Below, in pieces: positions 1 to 11,353 of a stretch of 64,000 nucleotides of DNA. The notes beneath the pieces are model-generated. The model saw only the letters and a list, made by a program, of their open reading frames with translations, ran no database searches and had not been told where the DNA came from. The translations under genes and the position numbers were made by a program. The number at the start of each line of letters is the position of its first letter. The first letter of the stretch is position 1. The DNA comes from Cliona cf. orientalis (taxonomy: Eukaryota; Porifera; Demospongiae; Clionaida; Clionaidae). The stretch spans positions 33,589,235-33,653,234 of the forward strand of contig OZ005689.1 of the NCBI GenBank assembly GCA_963930775.1, read 5' to 3'.

Positions 1-2420
1 GGAGCCTACAGGTCATTGAATATTTGACTTGTGAACTTGTGAAAGGGGATACTCAATTAATTTACCTCTATGCATGTGGGAGAAAATAATTTTATGCTGT
101 CCCCTTAGCTACTCCAAAAGCAAGCGTAGGGATGTATAGTGGATGTGATACATTATCCCTACAAATCTTGTTTGTGTACTTTTTAGCACTGTCATCCCTA
201 CTTCACCCTTCAATTTTATTCAATTGTTTTTTATACTTGTTTTTTTTTTATCAATGCTATTGCATACTGTCCAGTTCTCGTACGATATGAAGAGGGGCAT
301 ATACATTAATTATAGTACCATACACCTGATAGCGAGTCTCCATACCGTGACATGCAGCACTTATTATCATGACATTACCAACATTTTTTTTTTATTTCAG
401 GGTAAAGATTGGAAAGTATAATAGTAGTATTATCATCAATTATTATGATTCAAGTATTGTTGGTATGATAGTTACATGTAAATGGTTAACTTGAGATGCA
501 ATGGCTTGCTTTAGTGGTTGCTGGAGAAAAGTGTGTGCATGTATTGTACATCAATATCAATATAAGAAATTTAATGGTACATAATTGGTATATTAATGAT
601 ACACTCCCGTCAGCAATAAAGGTTAACCAACATCAGATTCTAGTTTTTTCCTGCTTATTGTACTAATATTGATCAACCTTTGATTCCAGGTTACAGGACG
701 AGGACCCCGGAGTGCATGGTAACCAAAAAATATTGTGATCAACACACACTAGTGTGCTGACTCCACACGTCTGAGCACCAGGCTAGCATAATTACCCCGC
801 GCGCATGCGCAAGGGGTAAAGTAATCGGTTGTGTCGTTGTCGTCGTCATCGTTAGCACAAAAATCGCCATATCTCGAGATGTAGGCGTCTAAGCGACTCG
901 TAAGCACAACAAATCAATCGAATTCGGCGAAAAAATGGTGCGTCAAATCGAGGGATACGGTCCATGAGCGTCACAAATAGTACATGTTTGTTGGCCACCG
1001 TAGCCACGCCTATCGACAGTGCCCATCAATGCATAATACATGCCATTATGCTTTCTGCTCATGCGCACAACTAACAAGCGTATGACTGGTAAAGGTCGTC
1101 GATGTTCTAAACACATGTAATTCTCGTGAAGTGACTGAAATCTGAAGCCCCATGGAATCAATCAGTATGTAAGATAGCTATACTATTATTACAACAAAAT
1201 ATAGGTACAAGTTCATGTCTTCCTAGTCTGGGTGCAGAGAGGGCTGTTTCACCAGAACAATTAGCTAAGCAGCATTTCCATTATTTCTGTCAAGTTCACA
1301 AAAGTATAGCCATGCACCGAAAATAAATCTATAGATTGCACAATGTGCGCACGGGGTATGTGCTCTACAGAGCTCTAGTATTATGTGCATGTTTTTTATA
1401 CTCACTTTGACGGACATACATATAAGTGGTACCACCACATTTGATTCGGTCCAGGTCAATTAACGTGAGAGCACATCATGATGATTGCTAGCTCAGCAAG
1501 TGGTGCTGCTCGCTTTAGAGCAGTGTGGATGGTACATAGCATTCAGCCATGTACAGTGACATAATACACAAAGTTGTCACTTATCTTTTGGAGTGAAGTA
1601 TTCTTCACATGCACACACATGTACTCAAGGGTGTTAAGGCAAGGGTCCTTTTACAATATAGCATAAGACAGTACCTGCTTAGACCCTATCTATCTGTTAT
1701 ATACATTCATATGAGCATATATTTGACTTGATATTTCAACTATACAATTGTTCAACTTCATAGAAAAGCAAAGGCGACCACGCCCACCTCCATTAACACC
1801 TAATTATTAACCCTCCAATGACGTCATTAAATTAAGTTTAAAACGTTATTGCCGGAGCAGTAAAACGGCAAGCCACGCGAAGTCAAGCTGTCAATGGGTT
1901 TCTAGTAATGTGATTCATACTGTGATAATTTATTTTTACCGTTGGTGAAGTAGTTTTCTTGGTACGGGTGTATTCATTCGAAGGCTGGCAGATGGAAGCG
2001 AGTCTCTTTTCTGGCGTCAACATCGTGACATATTTCGGTCCAATAAATCGTCGGATAATTCATTACCATGCAATCGTTTGTTCTGAATAATAAACTGGAG
2101 GTAAGCGGGCCGGCTAGTGCTCCGGCACGAGGACATCCGCGTTCTACAATCCTAATCGTCCATGATACATTGAAGTCACATGACTTACTCGCGTATTTTA
2201 TCACTCTAGAGGACAAAGGTCATCACTACTATTGTAAATATTGCGATAGCGCGCGCGCGCGCGCGTCCATCAGCTGCTACTGCAGTACTCTATACTCGCT
2301 TGACATGACGTGGTGCTGTACTAACTCGGAAGCTCCTATACAATTATTAATCAATACCAACAGTAAATATTGGTAAGTAAAAAAATATTAGTATGATAAT
2401 ACATAATTGCAGTAGTTAAG
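1..2420. other. Gene-poor stretch, no supported coding region
   Basis: I see no ORF with convincing composition or splice sites here. A repeat with the core GCGCATGCGCAAGGGGTAAAG lies at about 796-930, and diverged versions recur near 30170, 31020-31160 (inverted) and 59510. A pure GC dinucleotide run lies at 2249-2265. Confidence 0.6.
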
Positions 2421-2424
2421 GTCC

Positions 2425-4275
2425 TACGATGATTAGCATAAATATGCGTGGGTGTATTTTCACGAAATTAGCTTAAAAACACACCATTCAGATCGCCTTA
2501 CCTTCCCGTTCTCCAAAATCGCCATTTCGCCACTCGCGCGTCTGTAGATTCAAATTCTCGGAGGTATGGGTCGTCACGTTCACAGGTTAAGAACTGCCTA
2601 GCTAGCTGGCCGGCCAGAGCGCCGCGCCGCCTTGTGCCACGCCTTAGCATAATATTATAGCGCCTATCGATCCGGTATCCGGCGGCCGGTACGCGCATAC
2701 GGTACGGTATCGGATATCGATCCCCTTCCCTAGCGTACGTATAGCCAGGATGGGTCAAAGTACGCAGCAAAATTTTGAAAAAAAAAAAACAACACGTGAA
2801 GGCATGTTGAATGTAAGTACGTTTTGAACACTGTAGGTCCCATTGACTGGGGGGTTAGTATGATCATCATGATAACGTTGTTGAGTAACGTTGTAACTCC
2901 TAGATGAGACAGCTTTGGCGCAAACTATGTGTGTTTCAGAGTCCAATCTCTCTCTCTCTCTCTCTCTCTCCCCATGCAGTACCTGTACGTCAGTGGACTC
3001 TGACCAACAAGTTTAGGTGAGTGAGTGATTGTGATTGTGGCCTGGTGTACATGTATGTGTGTGTGTGTGTGTGTGTGCTTTTTTGTGTGTGTCAGCAGGG
3101 TTTCATTTAGGGGGGGCGGGGGGGGGGGCATTGGCCCCCCCTTGGAAACTGGCTTGAGAGTAGCCACCAACCATATACATACATATGTAATGTAGAACAA
3201 AAGAGTGTCAAAATCGGCAGTTTTGCTCATATTTGAACTACAAATTCTGTTTGGCTTCGCGCTCCGCGCGGAAAGAAACATTTCCCACTCCTACATCTGG
3301 CTCTCGGTGTTGAACAATCATTCAGCATCACATACATGTACATACATCTTCCAATAGATGCTAATAGCTATGATCTTCATGAACTATACGAAACATGTGG
3401 TAGTATATATAACTGTTTGCAAATGTGTTACCATTGCAAAATTGACAAAGAATATGCATGAGGGGGAATCAGTGGATATCACTGAAAGGTGTATCCCTCC
3501 ACCAAAAGTTTGGTCCCAGATGCCTCCAGAAACAGTCTTAGAGGTTGAAAATCTAAAAATTTTCCTGGGGGAGCATACCCCCAGACCCCCCTACTTAATG
3601 ACCACTATAATGTCTCTCTCGTATAAACAATCTTGCCGAAGTATTACTATAGTCCTCGCCCCCCTTTCACTTGGCAAATGTCGATTTGCTCCCCCTTGAC
3701 GAAAATCCTACACTGTAAATGAAAGCCTGGTCAGTGTACATGCATGTGTGTCAATGTGTATGTGTGCATCTGACAGTGTGTGCATGTGCATCATTGTGTG
3801 TTTAGGCCACTTGGAATTGCATAGTTGTTTACCGTCCTCCGCCCGCTTGCCTTAGCTCAACAGGCATACTACTCCATTATTCTAATAATCCGAAAGAAAA
3901 AAATCAATTTCATGTATCTGCGCATGCGCAGAAGTAGCTTATCGCCTGCCGCTAGTGGGTGTGGCGTCATTTGCTCGCCACCCGCCCGCATGGCTTTCAA
4001 GCGGGGGATAGGATGGGAAACAATTATGCAATTCCAAGTGGCCTTACCCGTGTTGCTATCATTGTGAAGGGGACGGGAATGCCATTCAACATTACCACAG
4101 AGGAGGAAACTTTAGCAAAAGTCAATTAATCGTAAACTGCTTTACTCTCCAATAAATTTTGACAATAGTCATCACTTTATTTGTTTACCGCTTCACATTT
4201 ATTTCTCTCTCTCTCTCACTCTCTCTCTCCCCCTTGACTCCCAATACCTCCTTAGCTCTTCTTAATCCCCCTGCT
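2425..4275. repeat. Dispersed duplication, copy A (partner 11354-13085)
   Basis: Blocks of the two copies line up in the same order: the AAGGTCCTAC start, the CACCATTCAG/GCCTTACCTTCCCG block, GGATGGGTCAAAGTACG, a GTGAGTGAGTGATTGTGATTG block before a GT microsatellite, GCCATTCAAC..TTACCACAGAG, and the pyrimidine-rich end near CTTGACTCCCAATACC. Copy A carries an extra 634-bp insertion (3096-3729) that copy B lacks. Copy B carries an 834-bp insertion that copy A lacks. The copies differ by scattered substitutions and indels, so the duplication is not recent. Confidence 0.8.
3096..3729. mobile_element. Non-autonomous element with CAGG..TTTCATTTA inverted ends
   Basis: The left end CAGGGTTTCATTTA and the reverse complement of the right end, CAGGCTTTCATTTA, match at 13 of 14 bases. 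The insertion is flanked on both sides by GTCAG. The duplicate copy of this locus at ~11960 shows the uninterrupted GTCAG site, so insertion is directly visible. The interior is non-coding and includes a run of G and C. A related fragment lies at about 57770-58145. The superfamily is not clear; a 5-bp target duplication is only suggestive. Confidence 0.8.
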
Positions 4276-4478
4276 TTGATCGAGAAGGCATTGCAGATCT
4301 CTTATCTCCTGTAACTTTTTGCTCCTTAGCTCAGTAACCCTCCCAGGAGAAAGCCCAATTGACTTTTCATCCCCACTGACAACGTTGGTTGGGGTGTGTG
4401 TTGCTGTACTTCCAGATAAAACAACTGCATTAGGACCTCCATTCTGCTTAATGTCAGGTTCACGAATCACGCTTGCAA
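4252..4478 (-). CDS. Possible exon of unknown protein
   Basis: The minus strand is open for about 75 codons with a natural-looking composition: a Thr/Val/Ser-rich part, then a charged helical part around SPGRVTELRSKKLQEIRDLQ. A possible acceptor (TTTGCAAG) lies just upstream. I do not recognise the family with certainty. Similar SPxRVxxLRSxYL segments occur in invertebrate transposon-associated proteins, but that is from memory. It lies inside the duplicated block, and no further exon was found. Confidence 0.25.
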
Positions 4479-4520
4479 ATGTAGAGATAGAAACTGAACT
4501 TTAGATCATACTTGTAACAA

Positions 4521-6029
4521 GTACTGTAATCTGATTGGTCAGAGAGAGATGTCCGTTTCTCATAGATATAAATTCATAGATTGGAGCATGAAGCCATGTT
4601 TTACTGTATCGTTGGATACAAAGGGAAGAGAGAGTAATTGCAGTCTATTAGCTTCGTTGAGGCATATGTACAGAGACTACAAACAAGGCTAGAGGTAGGA
4701 TCCATTAGTCATGGAGTACACACACATTGCAGGAGGTTTCCCATACCCATACACATTTGCAATGCAATAACATACATTTAGGCAATAAAGAGTAGGTGGA
4801 GTCTCAAAATTTGCTGATTAAGCACGAGGGCACGCGCGTGGTACTTGGAGAAACGAAGCTAGGTGCTACTCACCAGTAGCTTTGTCCTTTCAGAGCGGTA
4901 AAACGAGGTTCATTAAGCAGTTCTTCTTACAGCTATGTCCGTTGTTTGGCTGTGTGTGGCTAGGCAACGCACGGGGACCATTCTGCTTTGAACTGGTCCT
5001 CGCAGCTGACAGCTAGTACACTCGATTCTATCTAAAGCACATCCATTCGCAATATTGATAATGGGAGTGGCCATCTTAGTTCAGAAGTTCAACAGCTGAC
5101 CATGCGCCGCTTGAGAGTGCACTAGTCCTCCAAGATGTGGACTATTTATATAGATCATATTTTACTTAATCCGAAATAGACCGCTAGGTACATGTAGCTA
5201 TGCATTGTATTGGGGGGTGGTTCACACTTGACACTCATGTAGGACTTTGTTTGCTTACTCAGCACCACTAGCTGATGCACATCCTTATAATTATGGAGAT
5301 GCACTGGTGCTGAATCAGCAAACAAGGCCATAACCAAAATACCCAAAATATGCAGTGCAAACCACAACCTTCCAGTTAGGTATGGCATGGTATGAATATT
5401 GGGCTCCTGTTGCAGTCAGACCATCCAGATTTGATCGTGATTTAGAAGCTTGGATTCCGAATTCCACTTGTCCCAATCTCCCTTCTTATTATAATAGGGG
5501 TTCCCTTCACACTAGTCACATCAGCCATTTGCTACAATATATGGCTACTAGTCCCAGGACCCAAACCTTGGTTATACTATATAGGCCACGTACAGATCAC
5601 AATATTATAGGCTACGCAACCATTATATACATTGTCTAATATGATCCGTGAGTATGCATAACAGTAAACACACTAAAACCTAGTAGCTAGTACATGGCAT
5701 GCATACACTTTAATACTATACTGAGGTCTGTCTTATGATGCCCTCAAAGTTTAGTAACATACTGTTAGTACACTAAATAGCCTCATCTTTGGACCCCATT
5801 CATAGCTTTTCCACCTTGCCTTGCATATGCAGTATTGAAAAATATGGGGGGGGGGGGGGGGGGAGGGGAGGTCTGGATAAGTAATGCATGCATGCAGACA
5901 TATTTTCAAACAAAACTACACATTGATATATTTGGTGATCTACCTACAGTGTATATTATGTTACCACATATGTACCAACTTTGCTTCTCTCTCTCTCTCT
6001 CTCTCTCTTTGTCTCCCCACTGGCTGCAG
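4521..6029. other. Non-coding stretch with an 18-G run
   Basis: No coding exon is supported here. Near 4503-4545 a fragment TTAGATCATA..TGTAAC..CTGATTGGTC resembles the ends of the element at 6739-7239. A run of 18 G occurs at 5846-5863, and a short CT microsatellite precedes the exon at 6030. Confidence 0.5.
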
Positions 6030-6170
6030 GTTCATGCCGAGCTGCTGGCTACACAACATGCTGCGTGGGTGACTTTTGTGAAGGAGTACCTCCTTTCTGC
6101 TTTTGTGATATCTCCTGCGCAGAGTTCGAGGATTGTTGTGACGACTTTTATGAAATTTGCCCTCCTGATG
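6030..6170 (+). CDS. Somatomedin-B-like cysteine-rich exon
   Basis: A CT-rich tract and CTGCAG acceptor precede the exon, and a GTTAGA donor follows at 6171. It encodes about 46 residues with ten cysteines spaced as SCRAAGYTTCC, CFCDISC and EDCCDDFYEIC. This resembles somatomedin-B-like modules of invertebrate extracellular proteins: a CC pair, C-x-C-D, then DCC-x-D. The exon is phase 1-1 (2 bases, 46 codons, 1 base), the usual symmetry of shuffled extracellular modules. I could not connect it to neighbouring exons. A Thr/Pro/Ser-rich open stretch at 6359-6560 could be a linker but has no clear splice sites. Secretion is inferred from the module, since no signal peptide exon was found. Confidence 0.65.
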
Positions 6171-6738
6171 GTTAGAAAATTAATAACACCTCATCCATAT
6201 GAAATGAAATGTCTACTAGCTTGGTTGATTCCCTAGACATTTTTAGTTGTCCCTTTGGGTTTACAACCACATTATACTGGTGGCTAAGGAGGGCCATGGA
6301 GATGGCTGAACTAGCACCACCCCCACTCCCCGAACAAACTACTTCACACGATTTGTAATTGAAATTGGGCTCTATCCCTCTCCCTTCCCCTCCACACACT
6401 CCCACATACATAGGAATTGCAAATACAACTGCCTTACCAGTGCCATCCCCTACTTCCACATCATCAATACCAACTTCAACCCCAGTACAACAAGGGCCAA
6501 TCAACAACAAGTGTTCCTGTCTCACCTATGGCACCCAGCTCGCTGAGAAGAAGAGTGCCCACTAGTCGGACGAGAACAAGATCACTGTCGACGCTATACA
6601 TGTATACCCAATGCTACCCCTACTCCTCCTTAGTGGATATTGGGAAGGTGATGTTTACAGTCATATGCCATTGGTATAGATAGCGATTAGCAAAGTGCAC
6701 TTTCAGAAGTTTGGTCGGAGTTCTACATAATATTATAT

Positions 6739-7239
6739 TTAGATCCTAGTACTGTAATCTCATTGGTCCAAACTAGGGTTCTAAATAGACCCATAGAGCC
6801 CTTGATAGAACACTTGTAAAAATTCCGATGTCTCGAGGCTGCAGCAACATAGCAACAATTGTCAAACTATTCAGACAACTAGCTAGGCTATAAATAATAG
6901 TTAGAGACCGAGTCCAAGGTCTCTACGCGGTTTAAGAGGCCCAAAGGCCCGAGGCTGTAGCATCCCGAGTGAAGCGAGGGTGCTACTAAGGGCCTGAGGG
7001 TCTCTTAAAAAGCGTAGAGACCATTGGACGAGGTCTCTAACTGATTTAGAATATAGCATCTGTAACCATGGCATTTGACCTGGGGACTAGGCTACTATTG
7101 CATTGTGCATCTTTCTTTGCCCTTGGCAGCCCAATAATAGACCTACTTATAAGACCTCTCCAGAGGTCTATAAGTGAAATATTGGACCTCCAACTGACCA
7201 ATCAGATTGCTGCATTTGTTACAACTATATTCTAAATTA
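6739..7239. mobile_element. Composite MITE with nested GTTAGAGACC hairpin
   Basis: The outer ends are imperfect inverted repeats: TTAGATCCTAG..TGTAATCTCATTGGTC at the left, and the reverse complement of the right end TTAGAATATAG..CAATCTGATTGGTC. Inside, 6900-7041 is a near-palindrome starting GTTAGAGACC and ending GGTCTCTAAC. A half copy of the inner hairpin, with shared flank, lies at about 12333-12400. Copies of the outer end occur at ~4503, ~14330-14384 and 60591. No coding. Confidence 0.65.
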
Positions 7240-7485
7240 ATTTCGATAAGATAGAGAGCAGAAAGCTTACAGTGTAGAGTCTACCATTCAGGAGGGTGCT
7301 GTACGGTATCGATCTAAAGCACGATGTCATCAATGATCATTGATGGGAGTGGCTGTTTTAGTTCAACAGTACAGCTGGTATGCAAGCATGAGTGGCTGGA
7401 TGCTCTTTTGCTTGGTTCGTGAGTATCTCTTTGTATAAAATCTTGTTCCTAGTATTTCTCAGCTTTGTTTGTAGGATCTAAATAC

Positions 7486-7601
7486 GTTAGACTGTGGTTA
7501 CTAAGTTTCCACGCAATTTAGAAGCCCTCAGGCACTCCGTAGACTAGGGTCCCTTCGGTCTTTTAAATAATCGTGTAGAAACCTAGTAACTATGGTCTAA
7601 C
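7486..7601. mobile_element. Palindromic element, GTTAGAC..GTCTAAC
   Basis: It begins GTTAGACTGTGGTTACTAAG and ends with the approximate reverse complement, CTAGTAACTATGGTCTAAC. It is related to the hairpin at 60731-60868 and to a half copy at ~13715-13750. Confidence 0.6.
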
Positions 7602-7922
7602 TATTGTGTATACATGTACATACATGTAAAGAGACAGGGTGGGGTGAAACTTGCCAGATATGTATAGCCATTAGTAATTTCTTATAATCTTTGATAATTA
7701 TTGTCTCAGAAGCAGTTTAAGAGTTTGTAAATTTCTTGGGGTAGCATACCCCCACCCCCTCAAGTTTGGAGTTTAGGCAAGCTGCATTGCCACATGCTAT
7801 ACTTTACATGCATTCCCTGTATTAACCATAATTTACAATGATAATGCAGGTTCAGATGCTCACTGTGTGAGGGGAAGGTATTTGAACAAGGACAGCAAGG
7901 CACAAAGTACATGTATGTGATA

Positions 7923-7958
<36 letters not shown>

Positions 7959-8784
7959 AAAAGTAAGAGCGGCATAGTTACATACATGTGGCATATCCAA
8001 GCAGGTGATTGTTAACATCGTGTTGCCTCGTCCCCAGGTTCCTCTCAGTTATTCGATGCTACGCGCTTAAAAAAGAGGGAGCCTGGTAAAAATTTATCTC
8101 GTGCGTGACGTAGAGGTAGAAGCAACGTGAGAACATCGTGCATGTAGAATAGGGCCTCCGAGGTTGAGAATTAACTAATTGAACGTCGTATAGGAAGTGC
8201 TGAAAGAAGCGCTGAGCATACACATGGCGCCCGAGCAGACACGCTTCAACTGGGACAGCGGGTATGAACTACCTGACTGTTGGATCGCCATGCACATACA
8301 AAACATTGAAGGGAGGGGCCAGCATGAATGAGCAGGGCTCACGACCAGGCATGCGCACGAACCAGAATCGATTAGCTCACCGTAATTTGACCCCTTAGAC
8401 AGCCTATAAAATAGCGAGTCCCACTAGCCTAGCTTCATCTCGCCTTGAGGAGGATTAATCGAAACGTCGGCAAGGTAAGTTTCTTGTGAACAGTTGCCTA
8501 CAAAGAGAATCTTCATCATGAATATTATTGTTATGCCCTTTTATATTGTCATCGATCATTGAGATACATGCATGACCTGAGGACAAGAATGTTACAACTA
8601 GTAGATACAAATTTGACTCTCTAACTGGGCCAGACATGTACATTTTTTCAAGCAAGCCCACACACTAAGTAGGAAAAAATGTCCAGAAAGCAGGACTGTT
8701 TAGCTAATGCATATACAGGCATGCATAGAGTATTTATGTAAGCTAGCCCATATACAGAAGTGCTAGTTAACCAGTGTTGTTTTA
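7602..8784. other. Non-coding stretch
   Basis: A GT microsatellite lies at 7926-7956. Near 8283 an ATG is followed by twelve codons and a possible donor (AGCGG/GTATGA), and near 8462 GCAAG/GTAAGT could be another donor. Neither could be joined to a convincing downstream exon. Confidence 0.4.
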
Positions 8785-9155
8785 GTATGGATTCAGATAA
8801 TTTAGTTAGTTATTAGTTAGTTTCTGGGATGATCTTGGCCAATTTAGTTAGTTTTAGTTTTTTCAGCAGCATCTCCAGCCTATTTAGTTTAGTTTTAGTT
8901 GATTAAACTAATATGTTCAAGAGCTAACTAAAAGGGGTTTTAGTTTTAGTTAACTAACTAAAAGGGGTCAATTTTGGTCATTTTCATTTTAGTTTAGTGT
9001 GAGATTTACCAGTTGCCTTTTAGTTTAGTTCTAGTTTTTGGAAGTCAGAAATTTAAGATTTTAGTTTAGTTTTAGTTAGTTAAATTAAGGCAAGAATGGG
9101 TGAACTAAAAGGGGTTTTAGTATTAGTTATGATTAACTAAAACAACATTGTAGTT
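8785..9155. repeat. Degenerate TTAGTT/TTTTAGTT-rich stretch
   Basis: About 370 bp is made largely of TTAGTT and TTTTAGTTTAG variants, broken by short inverted patches such as AACTAACTAAAAGGGG. It is neither a clean array nor coding. Confidence 0.7.
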
Positions 9156-9719
9156 AACACACTGTTGTATCAAAGAATCTGCTATAATATACCGTATAGC
9201 CGGTAACATTGGCGAGCATTAAATTTGGCGAAAATGGCTCTCCATCGGTATTGGCGAAGTACTGCCACAGGCGTGCATGCATTAAGTTCAATTGGCGAGT
9301 TTCTATACCGAATTCGCCAAATCACCAAATTAAAAACCTCGCCAAAGTTTCACTCTTTTGTCCTATGTATGGCTTCCCTGTACAAACATAGTATGGGAAT
9401 AACTTTAATTCTAAACTGTGAATCAAAATTCCATATCATAGTCATCGAATACAACATATGATCTAATTTAACATAAGAAATTGACATTTTACGAATTGTC
9501 GTAATGTATTTCTATGGCACGCGTGACGACCTTTACCAGAAAAGTTTAGCTTACGTAGTAATAGATTAAGTACAGTTATGTACCCCAATATGCTTCCAGA
9601 AGTTGTGGACTCAAGCAAGCCCACTTCTGGAATAGGGCCTTGGAACGAGGTTACATGCAGGACGTAATGAAGAAAAGAACAAATTATTATTACGTTGTAG
9701 TCTTCGGATTTGACTGATA

Positions 9720-9920
9720 AAAAATGGGGAGAGGGAAGGGCCAGAGCCACAGGACTTTAATTGATAGCCTTTTGCCTGTGGGCCCCCTTCCGCCCTCAAA
9801 AAAAACAGGCAAAAAGAATAGAAAAAAATGTGAAGAGATAAAATTGGGGAGAGGGAAGGGCCAGAGCCACAGGACTTTAATTGATAGCACTTTTGCCTGT
9901 GGGCCCCCTTCCGCCCTCGA
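9720..9920. repeat. Two tandem copies of a ~119-bp unit
   Basis: The block from GGGGAGAGGGAAGGGCCAGA to CCCCCTTCCGCCCTC occurs at about 9725-9800 and again at about 9844-9919 with only a few differences. A-rich spacers follow each copy. Confidence 0.85.
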
Positions 9921-9955
9921 AAAAGCAAAAAAAAAAAAAAAAACTGAAAAATATT

Positions 9956-10560
9956 CTAATTGTGGATATTCATAGTGGCCATTAGACTATTGATGTTCTC
10001 TGCAGGCATTGAATCAAAGTCTATGAGATTAGCCGATGGAGCGTCCGTACATGTAGATGTACTCATGATGGATGGCCCTGGAGCACCATTTAGGCCAGTA
10101 GGAGGAGAGAGTGCTGAAGTGCTCTCACCAGCTGAAGTCCCACCCTGGGCTGAAGTATTGGAGGCGCTCTGGGCTGAAATGTGGGAGGTAGAGGAGCCCG
10201 TGTCAGAGTTGCTTCCAGCTTTCTTCCTTCTCCTCCTCCTCCTGTGTTTACGGCCTCTCTTAGGATATTCTATTAGGCAATCAAGTGAGTGAATGTAATT
10301 ATAAAATGATATGAGGCATGCAGTTTACTTGTTTGTGGCCACTGCTCTCCCCCTCTCCACCTTCTCTCCAGCTCCAGGAGAGCCCTTTCCCTTTCAGCCA
10401 GGTGTAGCTCCCTTTGAATTTCCAAGAAGACAAGTCCTGTACAACAGAGGCTAGTGTGAAGTAGCTGGGCTTCAAGAAATCCAACTTACTACTCAAGGAA
10501 TCTCCCATTCTGTCTCCAGTCAATGATACTCCAGGACCAAGTAGGTTTATATAAAAATTG
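9956..10560 (-). CDS. Three-exon 3' end of an unknown gene
   Basis: Proposed minus-strand exons are 10560-10490, 10436-10329 and 10269-9956, with stop TAG at 9958-9956. Donors are GTAAGT and GTAAAC; acceptors end TACAG, TACAG and AATAG. Phases fit at both internal junctions (1/2 and 1/2). The middle exon encodes a charged helix (EIQRELHLAERERALLELE). The last exon opens with a very basic patch (RGRKHRRRRRRKK) and continues as a Ser/Thr/Gly-rich tail. Such a helix plus basic patch suits a nucleic-acid-binding or transposon-associated protein, but I do not recognise the family. The first exon is the weakest, because its frame stays open upstream of the acceptor. Confidence 0.45.
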
Positions 10561-10794
10561 CTGTACCACAGTGTTTCATCGGTCACAAACTGAGTTAGGT
10601 AATAGTCTAACGTCTTAGTTATTTTTTGTGCAATTTTTTGGTATCCTGCACTGTAAATTGCACGATGTGTTTCTCCACCCCTGTGTTGTGTAATAGTATT
10701 TGTCCCTTGCTCCACAGAGCAAGGTCATGTTTTCCACACACTTAGCTAAGCCAAGACTTGCACCATTTGCTTGCAAGGGTTCCATGTATTTCAC

Positions 10795-10908
10795 ATTGTT
10801 GGTAGTTACCTAGCAACCAAAGTTTTTATAGGCAATTTGCAGGTTACGGGAAGGGGGTGGGTCATCATAAAGTTGGCCAATGATGAACGGCGGTCAACTA
10901 CCAACAAA
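10795..10908. mobile_element. TTTGTTGGTAGTT MITE, copy 1
   Basis: The ~114-bp element has ends TTGTTGGTAGTT and AACTACCAACAA. It is followed by the shared flank CCCCAATTAATGTCATGTAA and then, farther on, a GT microsatellite. Confidence 0.8.
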
Positions 10909-11029
10909 CATGCACCCCAATTAATGTCATGTAACTACTATTTATTTGGAGAGTACCATAATTCGCGAATATTTGTAGCAAAGTATATACAGCTCTTGCG
11001 GAAGCCTGCATGTGCAGCAGTGAGCTTGT

Positions 11030-11073
<44 letters not shown>

Positions 11074-11115
11074 ATGTACGTTCGTTAGCTGCTGTATAAA
11101 CAATCTGTATATACA

Positions 11116-11242
11116 TTTGTTGGTAGTTGCCTAGCAACCAAAGTTTTTATGGGCAATTTGCCGGCTACGGGAAGGGGGATGGGTCATCATAAAGTAGGCC
11201 AATGATGAACTGAGGTCAACTACATGTACATGTACCAACAAA
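11116..11242. mobile_element. TTTGTTGGTAGTT MITE, copy 2 (right end split)
   Basis: This is the same element as at 10795 and 14577, but the right inverted repeat is interrupted by a 12-bp ATGTACATGTAC insertion (TCAACTAC..TACCAACAAA). The downstream flank matches the other copies. Confidence 0.8.
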
Positions 11243-11353
11243 CCAGGGGTGCACTCAACCATGCATCTCGTGCACCCCAATTAATGTCATGTAACTACTA
11301 TGTACACTGTTACATGTGTGTAATATCATCATTGCAGATGATTTTGTCCCCAT

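Noticed and set aside
2925-3281. Minus-strand 118-codon open frame rich in Thr-His
   Set aside because: It runs through CA/GT and CT microsatellites and a G run inside a repeat; no splice or family evidence.
8430-8470. Hammerhead-like sequence (GAGGAGGATTAATCGAAACGTC)
   Set aside because: It has a CGAAACG element, but the conserved CTGANGA core and a matching stem are not present.
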